From Chondrus crispus (taxonomy: Eukaryota > Rhodophyta > Florideophyceae > Gigartinales > Gigartinaceae): a stretch of 64,000 nt of DNA. Location of the stretch: the NCBI RefSeq assembly GCF_000350225.1, contig NW_005179258.1:386244-450243 (forward strand). Reading direction: 5' to 3'. Below are positions 9,439 through 19,000 of this stretch, piece by piece. Below the pieces are notes generated by a model. That model saw nothing but the letters and a program-made list of their open reading frames with translations. It was not told the origin of the DNA and made no database searches. The translations under genes and the position numbers were made by a program. Within the stretch, counting starts at the first letter, position 1. Every line of letters starts with the position of its first letter.

Positions 9439-10497
9439 CTAGAAGAACGCTGGAGTGGACTTTGGCGAAGACGCCGCAGCAGCTTTTCCTGCCTTGACTG
9501 AGTTCCCAAAGAATTCAGCGCCGGCGTCGATCGCTGATTGGTTGTCTCCGATCTGTTTCCTGAGCAGATCAGGGCTCACCCGGTAAGTCACAGCTCGACT
9601 ATTGTAAGTCGTAGTGACCGATGAGCTGCTATAACAAGCGGTTGTTGTGTCCCTGGTACTCTTACTCATAATGACCGTGATAACGGCAATTACAGCTCCG
9701 AATTTCCCGGTGAGTTCATTGTAGTAGTAGACAGGCAACAATGCCGACGTTCTTGACGAGGAGGTTGTCGCTTGATAAGTGATCTGCAGATCGTCACCCA
9801 GCCTAGACATTATGGCTCCCGCTATCGTCTCGATTGCACCACCAGACATTCCGATGACCGCTGCGCGGATCACGCTAGTAATGAAAGCAGTACCAATAGT
9901 GGTACCGGACCACTTGAAGCTCTGAACCTGTGATGAGGAAGCCACAAAACCAAGCGACTGCAGCTTGATAGAAGTATTCCGGAACACTGCCTCCCATAAC
10001 CGTGGGTTATTATTGTAAGCGTCCTTAGGCTGCTGCCCAGTACCCAATCTGACCACAGGCGAGCTATCACCTGGTAGAGTGACGGAGCCTTTGGAAAGCA
10101 GTATCTGCATAGCAGTTGCTTGGATTGATGTCATCTTGGCGATAAGTGCATTAACGTCGTTGTTAACGACGTTTAGTTTGGCTTTCTGTGCATCATCGCC
10201 CTGAGTATATTGAACAGCAGAGGCTACGTAGGTTGACCCGTCTGGGAGCACCTTGCCTTCGCTTTTTGTAGGTGCAGATCTCAATCGCGCATCGATTCCT
10301 GGTGCCCCTGCTACGGTCTCAGTTCGTTTATGTATAGATATCAGAGTTCCGGGAAACTCTTGACTTTCTACACACTCGCACACAAACCAGGCCCTGCCTT
10401 GTTCGATATGCGGATGAACGTCTTCGGAGATTTCACTTTCTTGTCCGCCGTTGTACTGTACAGTAGATTGTTCTTGGACGGCCTTGTCAAAGTCCAT
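9439..10497 (-). CDS. Unknown protein, 352 aa
   Basis: A single uninterrupted frame. I take the ATG at 10497, which has a good context (CACCATGG) and lies about 110 bp after a TATA box; the frame is open slightly further upstream only through a TTG. I recognise no family with confidence. There is no signal peptide. The N-terminal third is hydrophilic and acidic. The centre contains Ser/Gln-rich strands followed by a Gly/Ala/Ile-rich hydrophobic segment (about residues 205-235 and again 270-285). The C-terminal part is Ser/Thr/Tyr-rich and ends in a Lys/Ala/Ser tail. The pattern of short Ser/Thr-rich strands around a central amphipathic helix recalls small secreted or cytosolic alpha/beta proteins of fungi, but that is only an impression. 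It is the best-supported host gene in the window, with promoter and poly(A) signal in place. Confidence 0.75.
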   Translation of the reverse strand: MDFDKAVQEQSTVQYNGGQESEISEDVHPHIEQGRAWFVCECVESQEFPGTLISIHKRTETVAGAPGIDARLRSAPTKSEGKVLPDGSTYVASAVQYTQGDDAQKAKLNVVNNDVNALIAKMTSIQATAMQILLSKGSVTLPGDSSPVVRLGTGQQPKDAYNNNPRLWEAVFRNTSIKLQSLGFVASSSQVQSFKWSGTTIGTAFITSVIRAAVIGMSGGAIETIAGAIMSRLGDDLQITYQATTSSSRTSALLPVYYYNELTGKFGAVIAVITVIMSKSTRDTTTACYSSSSVTTTYNSRAVTYRVSPDLLRKQIGDNQSAIDAGAEFFGNSVKAGKAAAASSPKSTPAFF

Positions 10498-10609
10498 GGT
10501 GAGGTGATTGGAACGACTGAACTGGTAGGATATTGCACTTGGTTTTGAAATTATCAACCTGACGGTGGGAGTCGAACGGGAATAGGTAGGGGGCTGGAGC
10601 GGACGCAGC

Positions 10610-10616
10610 TTTTATA
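10610..10616 (-). promoter_or_regulatory. TATA box of the 9439-10497 gene
   Basis: TATAAAA on the minus strand, in a GC-rich surround, 113-119 bp before the chosen ATG. Confidence 0.7.
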
Positions 10617-11135
10617 AGGCCGCGGGCTTTCGCAGGGGGGTGCAGGGGGAAGAGGACGCATAGGGGGGCACGGGTGTACCGAACACTAACGGGGGCCACC
10701 GCCTCACCTGCCACGTGACCCACTCGCTTGTGCCTTGAAGCAGCTTAACCTACTAAAATGCAAAAATCCCGCCATTTCCGCATTATATTGAAACACGTCC
10801 ATGCTTTTGCATCCAAACCAAACCCGTTCTCCACTCCCTTGTCCACGCCATACACAAACCTTCTTTTCCGCGTACATTCAGCCCTCTACTATGGATCGAA
10901 AGAGCAACTCTGCATCATGAATATTCCCTACACACATTTCTCAAATACCGCAATACTGCTTTAATGAGGTCATATTCTATTAAAACGCTCTGGTATCTAT
11001 ATGGATGCCGATCAACTCCTTGGTCGAAAGTAGGCTGCTGCCCGCAAATCTCCTTACTTGAATGAGTGGAATATAGCCACAACAGTGAGGCACACTCAAA
11101 TTTTGATAGAAGATATAGTTGTGACTTTTTTAAGC
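10617..11135. other. Upstream intergenic region
   Basis: No gene that I can support. A 68-codon frame at 10758-10964 on the plus strand has no recognisable features. Part of it (about 10890-10925) resembles sequence at 11605-11640, so it belongs to the local repeat family. Confidence 0.35.
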
Positions 11136-11365
11136 GGATCTCGTTGCATACCTATTCTATTCAGGAGGGTGTGTCGACGCCCCGCATAAGTGATTGGTTA
11201 GATAGCAGAGCCGAAGTAATGCCAGTCTGAAGTGTCTACAGGGGTATTCGAGAAGTACTGTCATAGTAGTGTAGCATTAAAAAGTTGCAGAACGACAGAA
11301 CTTTCAACTGAGGAAAAATATTCGCTCAAACATAAAGATGTGGTACAATCACAACACAAAATCAT
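11136..11365 (+). repeat. Local direct repeat R1, copy 1
   Basis: About 230 bp nearly 90 percent identical by eye to 12659-12889, with the same order of short motifs throughout. No coding potential is shared. It directly abuts repeat R2. Confidence 0.8.
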
Positions 11366-11367
11366 AT

Positions 11368-11605
11368 AGGTATGATACTGAACAGTCTCCTCATTGGAAT
11401 ACCCTCTCTATGAGAACGAACAACATCGTCTTTACCAACCGTCTTCTTAAAGGGAGGGTTCCTTGTATACCATTGCCCCCCACCTGCATCCCGTTTGTTT
11501 CACATTGTTCCATTGTATCCGTCTCTCGCTTGCAACCGTTGCAACTAGTTAGAATGTCTCGCGTGTTAAGGAACCCCACAACTGTTTCCTTATATTTCGA
11601 GCACC
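11368..11605 (+). repeat. Local direct repeat R2, copy 1
   Basis: About 240 bp repeated at 11700-11943, offset 332 bp, with long exact runs. Both copies end in a TATA-like motif followed by TTCGAGCACC, so they could be duplicated promoters. Confidence 0.8.
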
Positions 11606-11699
11606 AATTCATCGAAAGAACAACTCTACATCATTATGTATTGCATACAGCGTTAAAGAAACACACAAAACATTTTTGCGCAGCACCCGTCACTGCAAC

Positions 11700-11943
11700 A
11701 GGTATGATACTATACAGTCTCGTCATTGGAATACCCTCTCTATGAGAACGAACAACACCGTCTTACAAACCGTCTTCTTAAAGGGAGGGTTCCTTTTATA
11801 CCATCTCCCCCACCTGCATCCCGTTTGATTCACATCGTGCCAACCCAATGCATCCGTCTCTCGCTTGCAACCGTTGCAACTAGTTGGATTGTCTCGCGTG
11901 GTACAGAACCCCACAACTGCTTCCTTATAAAGTTCGAGCACCA
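11700..11943 (+). repeat. Local direct repeat R2, copy 2
   Basis: Second copy of the 11368-11605 repeat. Near its end it has TTATAAAG, a better TATA box than in copy 1, followed about 90 bp later by an ATG that opens only 14 codons. Confidence 0.8.
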
Positions 11944-12658
11944 CGTCCAACTCTATATCTGCCTACCCTCCACCTCTGCATCCAACACATATCATACCCA
12001 AGTCCTACACTCTACCACCAGCATGTACTTCTATAGAAAAATGGCACCATCCGTGAACCATCGCTAGTTGTAGAGCCCCCCGCCGAGCAGATTACCACCA
12101 TATCCCCCGTCATAAAAGAACAACAGTCTCATGGCTTCCTTGGAGTGTCAATCGATCACCGGAGCTGCTGTCAGAATGTCAACGTGCGAATCGCTCACGC
12201 TGTCGCCTGAACAAAAACCGTCAAAAGATCTGCGGCGATGCGGAGAAGAACAAAATGGAACAAATATCGAAAAGCGCGAAGTATGCCAATTATCTGAGGC
12301 CATCGGCTTCTATTCTAATACGGCCACATCTGCATCCTTCTGTCCATGTGCGTGGAAGGCAATGTGGCATCTATCCCAATGATAACGCAATTCGAGACTG
12401 CTTTCGAAATCTCGCCGCCTGACCTGCGGTACAATGTCCGTGGCGTACAGTTTTGTTGCCATTGTCTGCAGTCTGTCACGCATGTACAGACCCGTTGCCC
12501 CGCACTTGATCTACTTCAATGTTCTATATTCCGCCATCGTAGATACAAGTACATGCCTTTCGATGTTTTTAAACAAGTGTTGCGTCGAGCGTAGATTAGT
12601 CATCGTTCAAGGCGGATTGCTTTCTACAATGCTTTTGATATTGCTTTTAACACGGTAC
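11944..12658. other. Gene-poor spacer with a weak ORF
   Basis: An 83-codon ATG frame at 12131-12382 on the plus strand lies downstream of the R2 copy-2 TATA-like motif, but its Ser/Glu/Cys-rich product matches nothing I know. I see nothing else here. Confidence 0.3.
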
Positions 12659-12889
12659 GGATCTCGTTGCATACCTATTCTATTCCGGAGGGTATGTCGA
12701 CGCCCCGCACAAGTGATTGGTTGGATAGCAGATCCGAAGTAATGCCGGACTGAGGTGTCTACACGGGTATTCAAGAGGTACTGTCATAGTAGTGTGGCAT
12801 TAAAAAAGTTACGAAACGACAAAACTTTCTACTGAAGAAAAAGATTCACTCAAACATGAAGATATTGTATAATCACATCACAAAGTCAT
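12659..12889 (+). repeat. Local direct repeat R1, copy 2
   Basis: Second copy of 11136-11365, some 1.5 kb away in the same orientation. I could not fit LTR-type ends or a target duplication around the pair. Confidence 0.8.
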
Positions 12890-12992
12890 GGGCACGCCAT
12901 AAACGTTGTGACCGGGTCGGCGAATAAAAAGCGAATTGTATGGCAGAATCCCTGCGTAAGAGTCTGAACTTTAACAACGACAAACGATGATT

Positions 12993-13577
12993 CTATTCCC
13001 CATTCACAGATACTTTTGCCTCAGCCATTGCTGGTGAATCCAATGCACTTACCAATTCCTCGGTACCACGACGAAATCGGTCCCTCGCAACGATTCTCAC
13101 AAACGCTCTGGAAACATGACCACCAGCTACATGACCAATAAATTGAAAATGGGGGGGGGGGGGGGGGGATATCTCACGTGGGCTTGTGTAAAGAGAAAAG
13201 TTTTCAAGATGCAGGAATTCAAGAGGCAGGAACTCGTTGAGTACAGACAAGTAGAGACGGGCTGAAGTGGACGTTTTTCTTCTTTCTTGAATTGTNNNNN
13301 NNNNNNNNNNNNNNNNNNNNNNNNNNNNNNNNNNNNNNNNNNNNNNNNNNNNNNNNNNNNNNNNNNNNNNNNNNNNNNNNNNNNNNNNNNNNNNNACATT
13401 AGCCACCCTCAACCCAACCCATTTCGAGCTACGACCCAGTAAGTATGAGCCCCGATTTACATTCAGAATCGTAATCTGCTGCAGACGTGGGGTGGGTACA
13501 ACCTTGAGAAAAGTATCGCACTGAATTATAGTCTGGCTCCCGTTTTCAGTAGACTTATCTTGCCAGGGAGGCAACAT
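12993..13577 (-). CDS. Partial ORF interrupted by an assembly gap
   Basis: A frame from an ATG at 13577 runs to 13396, where the sequence is unknown, and an in-frame stretch follows to 12993. The last 47 residues or so have plausible protein composition, with alternating charged and aliphatic residues. The segment beside the gap contains a long C run and looks non-coding, so an intron is possible. There is no recognisable domain. Confidence 0.25.
   Translation of the reverse strand: MLPPWQDKSTENGSQTIIQCDTFLKVVPTPRLQQITILNVNRGSYLLGRSSKWVGLRVANXXXXXXXXXXXXXXXXXXXXXXXXXXXXXXXXXXTIQERRKTSTSARLYLSVLNEFLPLEFLHLENFSLYTSPREISPPPPPHFQFIGHVAGGHVSRAFVRIVARDRFRRGTEELVSALDSPAMAEAKVSVNGE
13151..13168. repeat. 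Homopolymer of 18 G
   Basis: An uninterrupted run of G about 130 bp from the assembly gap. Such runs stall sequencing and may explain the nearby break in the assembly. Confidence 0.9.
13296..13395. other. Assembly gap (100 N)
   Basis: A run of exactly 100 N, the conventional placeholder for a gap of unknown size. Confidence 0.95.
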
Positions 13578-13910
13578 ATTCTAAGCCTTTCAGTTGACTT
13601 GCAGCTATGCGAAAGCTAAATCGAGAAGAAATGCCTGCAAACGGGAGGTACTGTGTTTCTGAGCGCCTGAGAACAGAAATATACATCTTGAAAGCAATTG
13701 AAGAGAGCTTTTGTTATTCGTTTGTTGGTCTTGAGATTGTGGACAGATTTTTGTTGGTTGGCGTAAGGCTTGAATGTGTAAACAGACTGCGGTAAAAAAA
13801 GAGAAGCTAGTGTGTTTAAGTTGGCACCAGTATCAACCTTGATCCGCCACAGGGTTGGTACTGTAGTGGACCGATGGGCATGACTTTTGCGCCGCCCGCC
13901 GCCGTCGCCC
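13578..13910. other. Spacer with a weak ORF
   Basis: A 62-codon ATG frame at 13607-13795 on the plus strand has no recognisable motif. Otherwise nothing is visible. Confidence 0.3.
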
Positions 13911-14554
13911 ATGCCCGACCACTTCTCCCAGACCATCACGGACGCCGCCTGCGTCGGCGCCTTCGATCCCGCCTTCGCCTCCGACGCCGACACCGACGGT
14001 CCGGCCTCCGGCTCCTCCGTCTGGCGCAGCGACTTCTCCCGCGTCCTCAGCGTCGCTAGCTCCGGCCGCGCCAGCAGCACAGACCCCTTGCCACTAACTC
14101 TCGACCGGCCGCCCCTTCCGACACCCCCGTCGCCGCCGCTCCGCCGAAACCCGCCGACGACCCGCCGCTCCACCACATGCGCGACATGCAAAACCGCCCC
14201 AACTCGCTGCGCTTCGACGCGCACGTCACCGTGCTTCAAATAGCGCCGGAGGAGCCTACCGCGGACGCGCGCGACACGCCCACCGACGAGGCCGCCCCCG
14301 GCGTCGGGGCGCCCGAGGGTGCGGCCGCGGCGTGCAGAGCGGCACCGTTCGCAGGCGAGCGTGTGCTCAGCGACGAGCAGACGCTGCCCGCGTGCACGTT
14401 CTCGCGCGACCGGGCGCGGTCGTTCTACGGGCGCGCCATGAAGGACAAGAACGACGCCGAGGAGGCGCAGGGGCCCGGCACGCGCGGGCCCGTGTCCGAG
14501 GAGAAGATGCGCGCCGTGCTCGACGAGGACTTTGCATGCATTTGTGGGTTTTGA
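13911..14554 (+). pseudogene. Decayed GC-rich gene of unknown function
   Basis: Two ATG-containing plus-strand frames with strong GC bias at third codon positions: an acidic Ser/Asp/Ala-rich N-terminal part at 13911-14100 and a second part at about 14105-14554 in another frame. The switch lies near 14075-14105, with no GT-AG intron to explain it. The second part contains the better-ordered stretch NRPNSLRFDAHVTVLQ and a charged C-terminal half ending about 100 bp before the pogo transposon. No family is recognised. Codon bias far stronger than in its surroundings suggests a once expressed gene that has since been truncated. Confidence 0.4.
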
Positions 14555-14655
14555 AATCGGACCCAAAAACGGAACCGTTGAATACCGACTCGAAATCAAG
14601 GTCCCCGAAATTCGGTCGTCCACGCAGGCGCATTTGCGTCCACGCCAGATCCCTA

Positions 14656-14678
14656 CAGTGAACCCTCTCGATATGGAT
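14656..14678 (+). repeat. Left terminal inverted repeat of the pogo element
   Basis: 23 bp matching the complement of 17253-17275 with two mismatches, beginning CAGTGAACCCTC. Further related short motifs (GGAGGATAT) lie inside both ends as subterminal repeats. Confidence 0.85.
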
Positions 14679-14783
14679 ACGCTCAGTGGACGTAATCCGT
14701 ATCCATTTGCGGAGGATATTCACATCCGGAGACCATATCATAACGGTGTCACGGTGACCTGCATCTCTCAGAATGTCTGTGCT

Positions 14784-16838
14784 TTACTTAAAAAATGTAT
14801 CTATCGTCGTCTGGACTGTGCAATTCCCCTTCTTGGTACGCAAACTGCGCTGCTGACGATTGATCACAACTTGAATTTCTGGAGAAATGTCGTCGCAATC
14901 CTCCAACAAAGACTTAACAATTGCTAATGCTTTCAATTGCTCGTCAATTGTGAACGATTCGCAGGTCTCACTGTCGTTTCTTTCCGCTCGATCCCTATCT
15001 TGATCCTCGCCATCCCTCATTTCCATAATCGTACTTGACACCACGTCCTCAACTGATACCATTGCAGTTACCTCATCTTCCTCTGAGGGATTTAAGAAAT
15101 TTTCAATAGAGATCCTCGCCCGAGAGCCCACCAACTGCCCAACCATTCCTTCGATCTCCTCTACTGTGCTCTTTCGACACTCTGTGTCAGTTGTCGTAGC
15201 TTCAGGCGGTATCTTCTCGTCCAAAAGCCCGTAGCCAACAATTAAAAATTGCATCCCTTGACATACTCTTCCAAATGCGCCGAACTTGAACCATGGCTTG
15301 CAGTTGATTGACATTGTAGATATTCTTTGCACCAGCGTCTAAATTATCTAAAGCGCGCTCCATTTGCCACTTTCTGTATAAAACTTTCACACTTGCTATC
15401 ACTCCGGCATCCATTAGCTGTATTTTAGATGTAGTGTTTGCCGGCAAGAACTCGACAACCACATTGCTGAGGGACGGAATTGTACCATTGTGACAAGTGT
15501 GAATGCAACCGATTACACGTCGGACACAATGCATACATTTCCGCGAGCATCGATTGCCACGGACACGGATAACGAACGGGCACGGTACCGCAAAAGCAAT
15601 GCAAAGCGGAAGAGGGACGAAGTCAGCGACTTTGAAGCATCGGGCAGGAGCTACACTCAGCGCCTTAAGCATTAAGCGACAGTTAGCTTTTAGTTCAGCA
15701 AGCAAGTACTGTCAGAAACGGTTAGAGATGTGAGCAACACTAGCGGGTAGCGAGCAACGCGGTGACACTACATAAGCAAGCAGACTGTAGGTAGCTAAGC
15801 GAAGGAGAGCATCGAAGGACACAGAGAGACGGGACGACTGCGTCGCCCGGAGCAAAGCGTGCTCACTCACGACTTCGTAGAGTAGGGATTCCACCAGCAT
15901 CTTGTAGCCCCCCCTCCAACACGGGAGACGTGGCTGCGATAACCATACTTTCCATGTGCGCTACAGTTATCCAACAGAAGAATAACTTTTCGACCAGGCG
16001 TACTTGCAATGTAGAAGTTAAACCGCATTAGCCATTCAAAGAAAAGCATGGCTGTCATCCAAGCCTTGCCGTTGTTATAGTAGTCGAACCCCAGTTGGTG
16101 CCCATATTTCTTTTTAAACGGACGGGGCCTCTCTGGTTTCCCGATGACCATTAAAGGAAACCGCTCAGAACCATCAGCATTCGCGCAATCGAGATATGTT
16201 AGTCCCGTTTTATCTTTTTTACGACCACTCAGAGCATGCTCGGCGATGGTGCGGTCAGGTTCCATTCGATAAAAAAGCCCGAATTCATCAGCGTTCCATA
16301 TGTCTCCGAACGCGTAGTTTTTCAGTTTTTTCTGAAGTGCGGGCAGATGCTGTTGTACTGCCTCCATGTCTGCGTCCCCTGATTCCCCAAAGGACTTGTA
16401 TGACCTCAGATTCCAACGTTTTTTAAACTTTTGAAGCCATCCTTTGGAAAACTTGAGCGTAGTCTGCTGACCAGGAGGAATGTTTTTGTTCAGCTGTGAT
16501 TGAATGCGCTCTGCTTGCGTAGTTATAAGATGACCTGTGATGTTTACCCTATTTTCAAATTGGGCAGAGACCCAAGTTGCGACTGCGCGTTCGAGATGTG
16601 GCCTGGTAACTGACGCGGAGCGCTTGAACTTGTTTGTAGAGATATCGGGACGAAAACCATACTTTCCGTTGATGATGCGGGACATGACAGCTTGAGCAGG
16701 AGGTTTAGAAAGGGAAAACTGTACTGAGTCCCACTTCGCAAGGGCGCTTTGTGACGTCTGCTCCTTGCTCTTTTTGCGCCGTTGGAACTCTGCACATATT
16801 TGTTGCTTTTGGGCGAGGTTAAACTCAGAGCGCTTCAT
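14784..16838 (-). pseudogene. pogo/Tigger transposase, disrupted
   Basis: From an ATG at 16838 the product has an N-terminal helix-turn-helix (about residues 5-70), a CENP-B-type second helix-turn-helix (about 80-150), then the DDE_1 catalytic domain with NADEFGLFYRM giving the first Asp and LLLDNCSAH the second. The third acidic position, in the context FLPANTTSKIQLMDAG, lies at about 15,405 beyond a 450-bp insertion. The acidic C-terminal tail, ending TTIDTFFK, is in another frame from about 15,230 onward. The intact protein would be near 540 residues, usual for the family. The enzyme cuts and pastes the element at TA sites. Two lesions, the insertion and the frame change, make this copy inactive. 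Confidence 0.85.
15490..15935. other. Insertion of about 450 bp inside the transposase gene
   Basis: This sequence separates two adjacent parts of the DDE domain and encodes nothing related to it. It has no obvious gene. No clear terminal repeats or target duplication could be fixed; a solo LTR is possible, since TGTTGGAG occurs on the minus strand near its right edge. Borders are approximate. Confidence 0.5.
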
Positions 16839-17252
16839 CGACAATTGTCGCTTGACGGGGGCAGATGGCTACGGCGCTGATAACACGCAATGATTGGGAT
16901 CAGAGGAGATTTATTGGGGGCGGACCAACAGGAATATATGCTAGAAAGATGTTTTTGTCGAGAATGATGATAATTGCAAAGCCTCAGACGGGGATTGGAA
17001 TTTATTGAGCAGATTGTGAACGGATTGATCAAGAATGAGCGGTTGTGGGTAATTTGTGCCTTGGCCGCTCAAAAGTAACCATAAAATACGTTTTTAAGTA
17101 GGAGGGGTATGTATGATATGCTTATTTCACATTGAACCCGATATCCAATTGAGGAATATTCCACAGACATTTTTTTTGGTAAACATTTGTAAGCTACGGA
17201 GTACGTCGCTCGACTTTTTATCCGTTTACGGAGGATATCCATATGGAGAACG

Positions 17253-17275
17253 ATCCTTATCGGGAGGGTTCACTG
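17253..17275 (-). repeat. Right terminal inverted repeat of the pogo element
   Basis: Complement of 14656-14678 with two mismatches, followed by the TA duplication at 17276-17277. Confidence 0.85.
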
Positions 17276-17277
17276 TA

Positions 17278-17649
17278 GAAGCTAACATCTAGTAACATCT
17301 ACTGTACGCGATAGCGGATTAGTTTTCTCGTAGCCGTACTGTGGGGGAGATTTGGGGTACTGTACAGGGTACAATACCCAGGAGTGGCCCCAGGACCAAA
17401 GCCTTCAAAAAGGTGATTTTATTGGTCTACGTGTACGCCAGGTGTACACGTGGACAATCTCCCTTTGTAGAGCGGCGATCCTGTGGAGTGGAAGATGATG
17501 GCGGCCCCTCTATAAGGGAAAGGGGCGCGCCGCGACACACCGCAACAGAAAGGACACAACAACACCCTGACCGACCCCCCCTCTTGAAATAAACATCTCG
17601 CTTTTCTCTCTCCCCTACGCGCGCAGCCCCCCCTTTTTTAGCTGTCAAC
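17278..17649 (+). promoter_or_regulatory. Promoter region of the H3-tail ORF
   Basis: TATAAGG at 17511-17517 lies 133 bp before the ATG at 17650. Upstream at 17429-17451 is a palindrome, ACGTGTAC, seven bases, GTACACGT, which could bind a dimeric factor. Between the TATA motif and the ATG the sequence is C/T-rich, like a leader. This arrangement resembles the promoter of the 9439-10497 gene. Confidence 0.5.
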
Positions 17650-17871
17650 ATGTTGACAACTAATACCAAGCAGACGGCGCGCTGCAGTACTGGCGGTAAG
17701 GCGCCTCGTAAACAGCTTGCAGCGAAGGCGGCGAGAGTATCCGTTGAAGACCTCAACGCTCGTGAGAAGATAATGTGGCTATTGTCGCAAAGAACGGACG
17801 TAATGAAGGTGTCGAAGAATGAAGAAGCTTCGCCTCGTTTTCCGTACCTGTTTGGGTCGGGACCAAGCTGA
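17650..17871 (+). CDS. Histone H3 tail fused to an unrelated sequence
   Basis: A 73-residue ATG frame. Residues 6-28 match the histone H3 N-terminal tail almost exactly, including TKQTARCSTGGKAPRKQL with Lys4, Lys14 and Lys18 equivalents kept and Lys9 replaced by Cys. After the tail (AAKAARVS) the similarity stops and an unrelated charged sequence follows, with no histone fold. In real H3 about 100 further residues form the fold that builds the nucleosome, so this cannot act as a normal H3. It may be a broken H3 gene whose 5' part survives with its promoter, or a deliberate H3-tail mimic. It lies upstream of, and on the same strand as, the unknown remnants at 17898-18884. Confidence 0.55.
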   Translation: MLTTNTKQTARCSTGGKAPRKQLAAKAARVSVEDLNAREKIMWLLSQRTDVMKVSKNEEASPRFPYLFGSGPS

Positions 17872-17897
17872 CAAGGTATGACTTAGATTTAACGGAA

Positions 17898-18884
17898 ATG
17901 CTCCGCCTTTTCAGTCGACATGTTCTCATCCACTTAAGGGCGCGAGGAAAGCACGGGGTCTTGGTAGATGAGTTTTTCCGAGTCGGGTTGACTGAATCGA
18001 ATGACGATGAGCGTTCTTATGATCACGTGGAGGATGAAGCTTGGAATATTGAGTCTATCTGCTACGATAGACTCGCAAATAAGTACGTCGCCATCGACGT
18101 ATGCGACAAGTCGAAGCACGCCATTCTGCTTTATACCCTACAAGTCTGTGGTGGGAACAAATCTTCTGGCCATCAGATCTAGAACGACAAGTTCTACACC
18201 AACGGCAGAGACCGCTTGTCAGCTTACCTTCTCATTGATGAGTGGTGCTAGAAGTATCCTGGGCGCTGGTTGGCGATGTCCACTTCCGGTGCCGGATCAG
18301 AGAGCTCTTTGGCGTCTTCTTTCCATCTCCACAACATTGGCGCCACTCCCTATCGAGATCGGACTGATCTATGCATCCCAGCTGCCGTTTGCAACTCGTT
18401 GCGTGTTCTCGGCGCGCAACAGCTCGCCGATTCGTGTTGGGAGCACTTCAAGGAGAATACGAAGTCGTTCGTGCAGCATGGGAGTCTTCTGCGACGTATT
18501 CGTGATCTGAGGGATGCCAACAAGCATCTCAAACGAGAGGAAGTAATTCTCAAGCCTATCTTCGGATCGGTCCCAACGATAGGCAGACTTCTTGATGTCG
18601 AGTCGGGAGTGTATGTTGTCACGCTTGAGGGTAGTCCAAACAAGTTGCATACGGTGTGCGTATCTTCAAAGGATCATGTCATATTGGATTGTATGGAACC
18701 ATACCCCCTGCCCTTCTCCCTTCAAGCTTTGAAACTCTGTCTCGGTGATGGAGTTAGTCTGCTCTAAATTCGTGAAATGCGAAAGGTCTGTCTTGTCCGT
18801 GCCTGCACCACAAGAGCGCTTAGCGCTTCCACTAAGCGTCGCAAACGTCGTAAGCTGAATGCGGAAAGCAACAAGTCGAAATAA
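17898..18884 (+). pseudogene. Unrecognised decayed protein gene next to gypsy element A
   Basis: Long same-frame stretches on the plus strand separated by a few interruptions. The first part is acidic. The last 165 residues contain DLCIPAAVCNSLRVLG and, about 115 residues on, KLHTVCVSSKDHVILDC. A Cys-Asn pair followed by a His and then an Asp is the layout of papain-like cysteine peptidases, but the match is weak and I do not claim that function. A basic Lys/Arg tail ends the region. It ends 117 bp before the tail of element A's pol on the opposite strand, so the two read toward each other. Confidence 0.4.
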
Positions 18885-19000
18885 CCACGCTCTTTTCTCT
18901 TTTCTTGCTTATACGGGTTTCATGATAGCTATTGCATCTATTCTCTACATGCGTTAAACAATTTTATGCATAGCACTTGCCTTAAGCTTTAACAAAGAAC

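Larger units (their letters stand above)
14656..17275 (-). mobile_element. pogo/Tigger-type DNA transposon
   Basis: The ends are inverted repeats, CAGTGAACCCTC and onward, flanked on both sides by the dinucleotide TA (14654-14655 and 17276-17277), the target used by the Tc1/mariner superfamily. The single gene on the minus strand encodes a CENP-B-like transposase. Length is 2.62 kb, of which about 450 bp is a secondary insertion. The transposase is disrupted, so the copy is not autonomous. Confidence 0.9.

Noticed and set aside
11136-12889. Possible CRISPR or LTR pair
   Set aside because: Units are far too long and few for a CRISPR array, and no TG...CA ends or target duplication frame the copies.
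13616-14623. 335-codon minus-strand ORF
   Set aside because: Arg/Gly/Val-rich low-complexity product; it is the complement of a GC3-biased plus-strand gene whose product has more normal composition.
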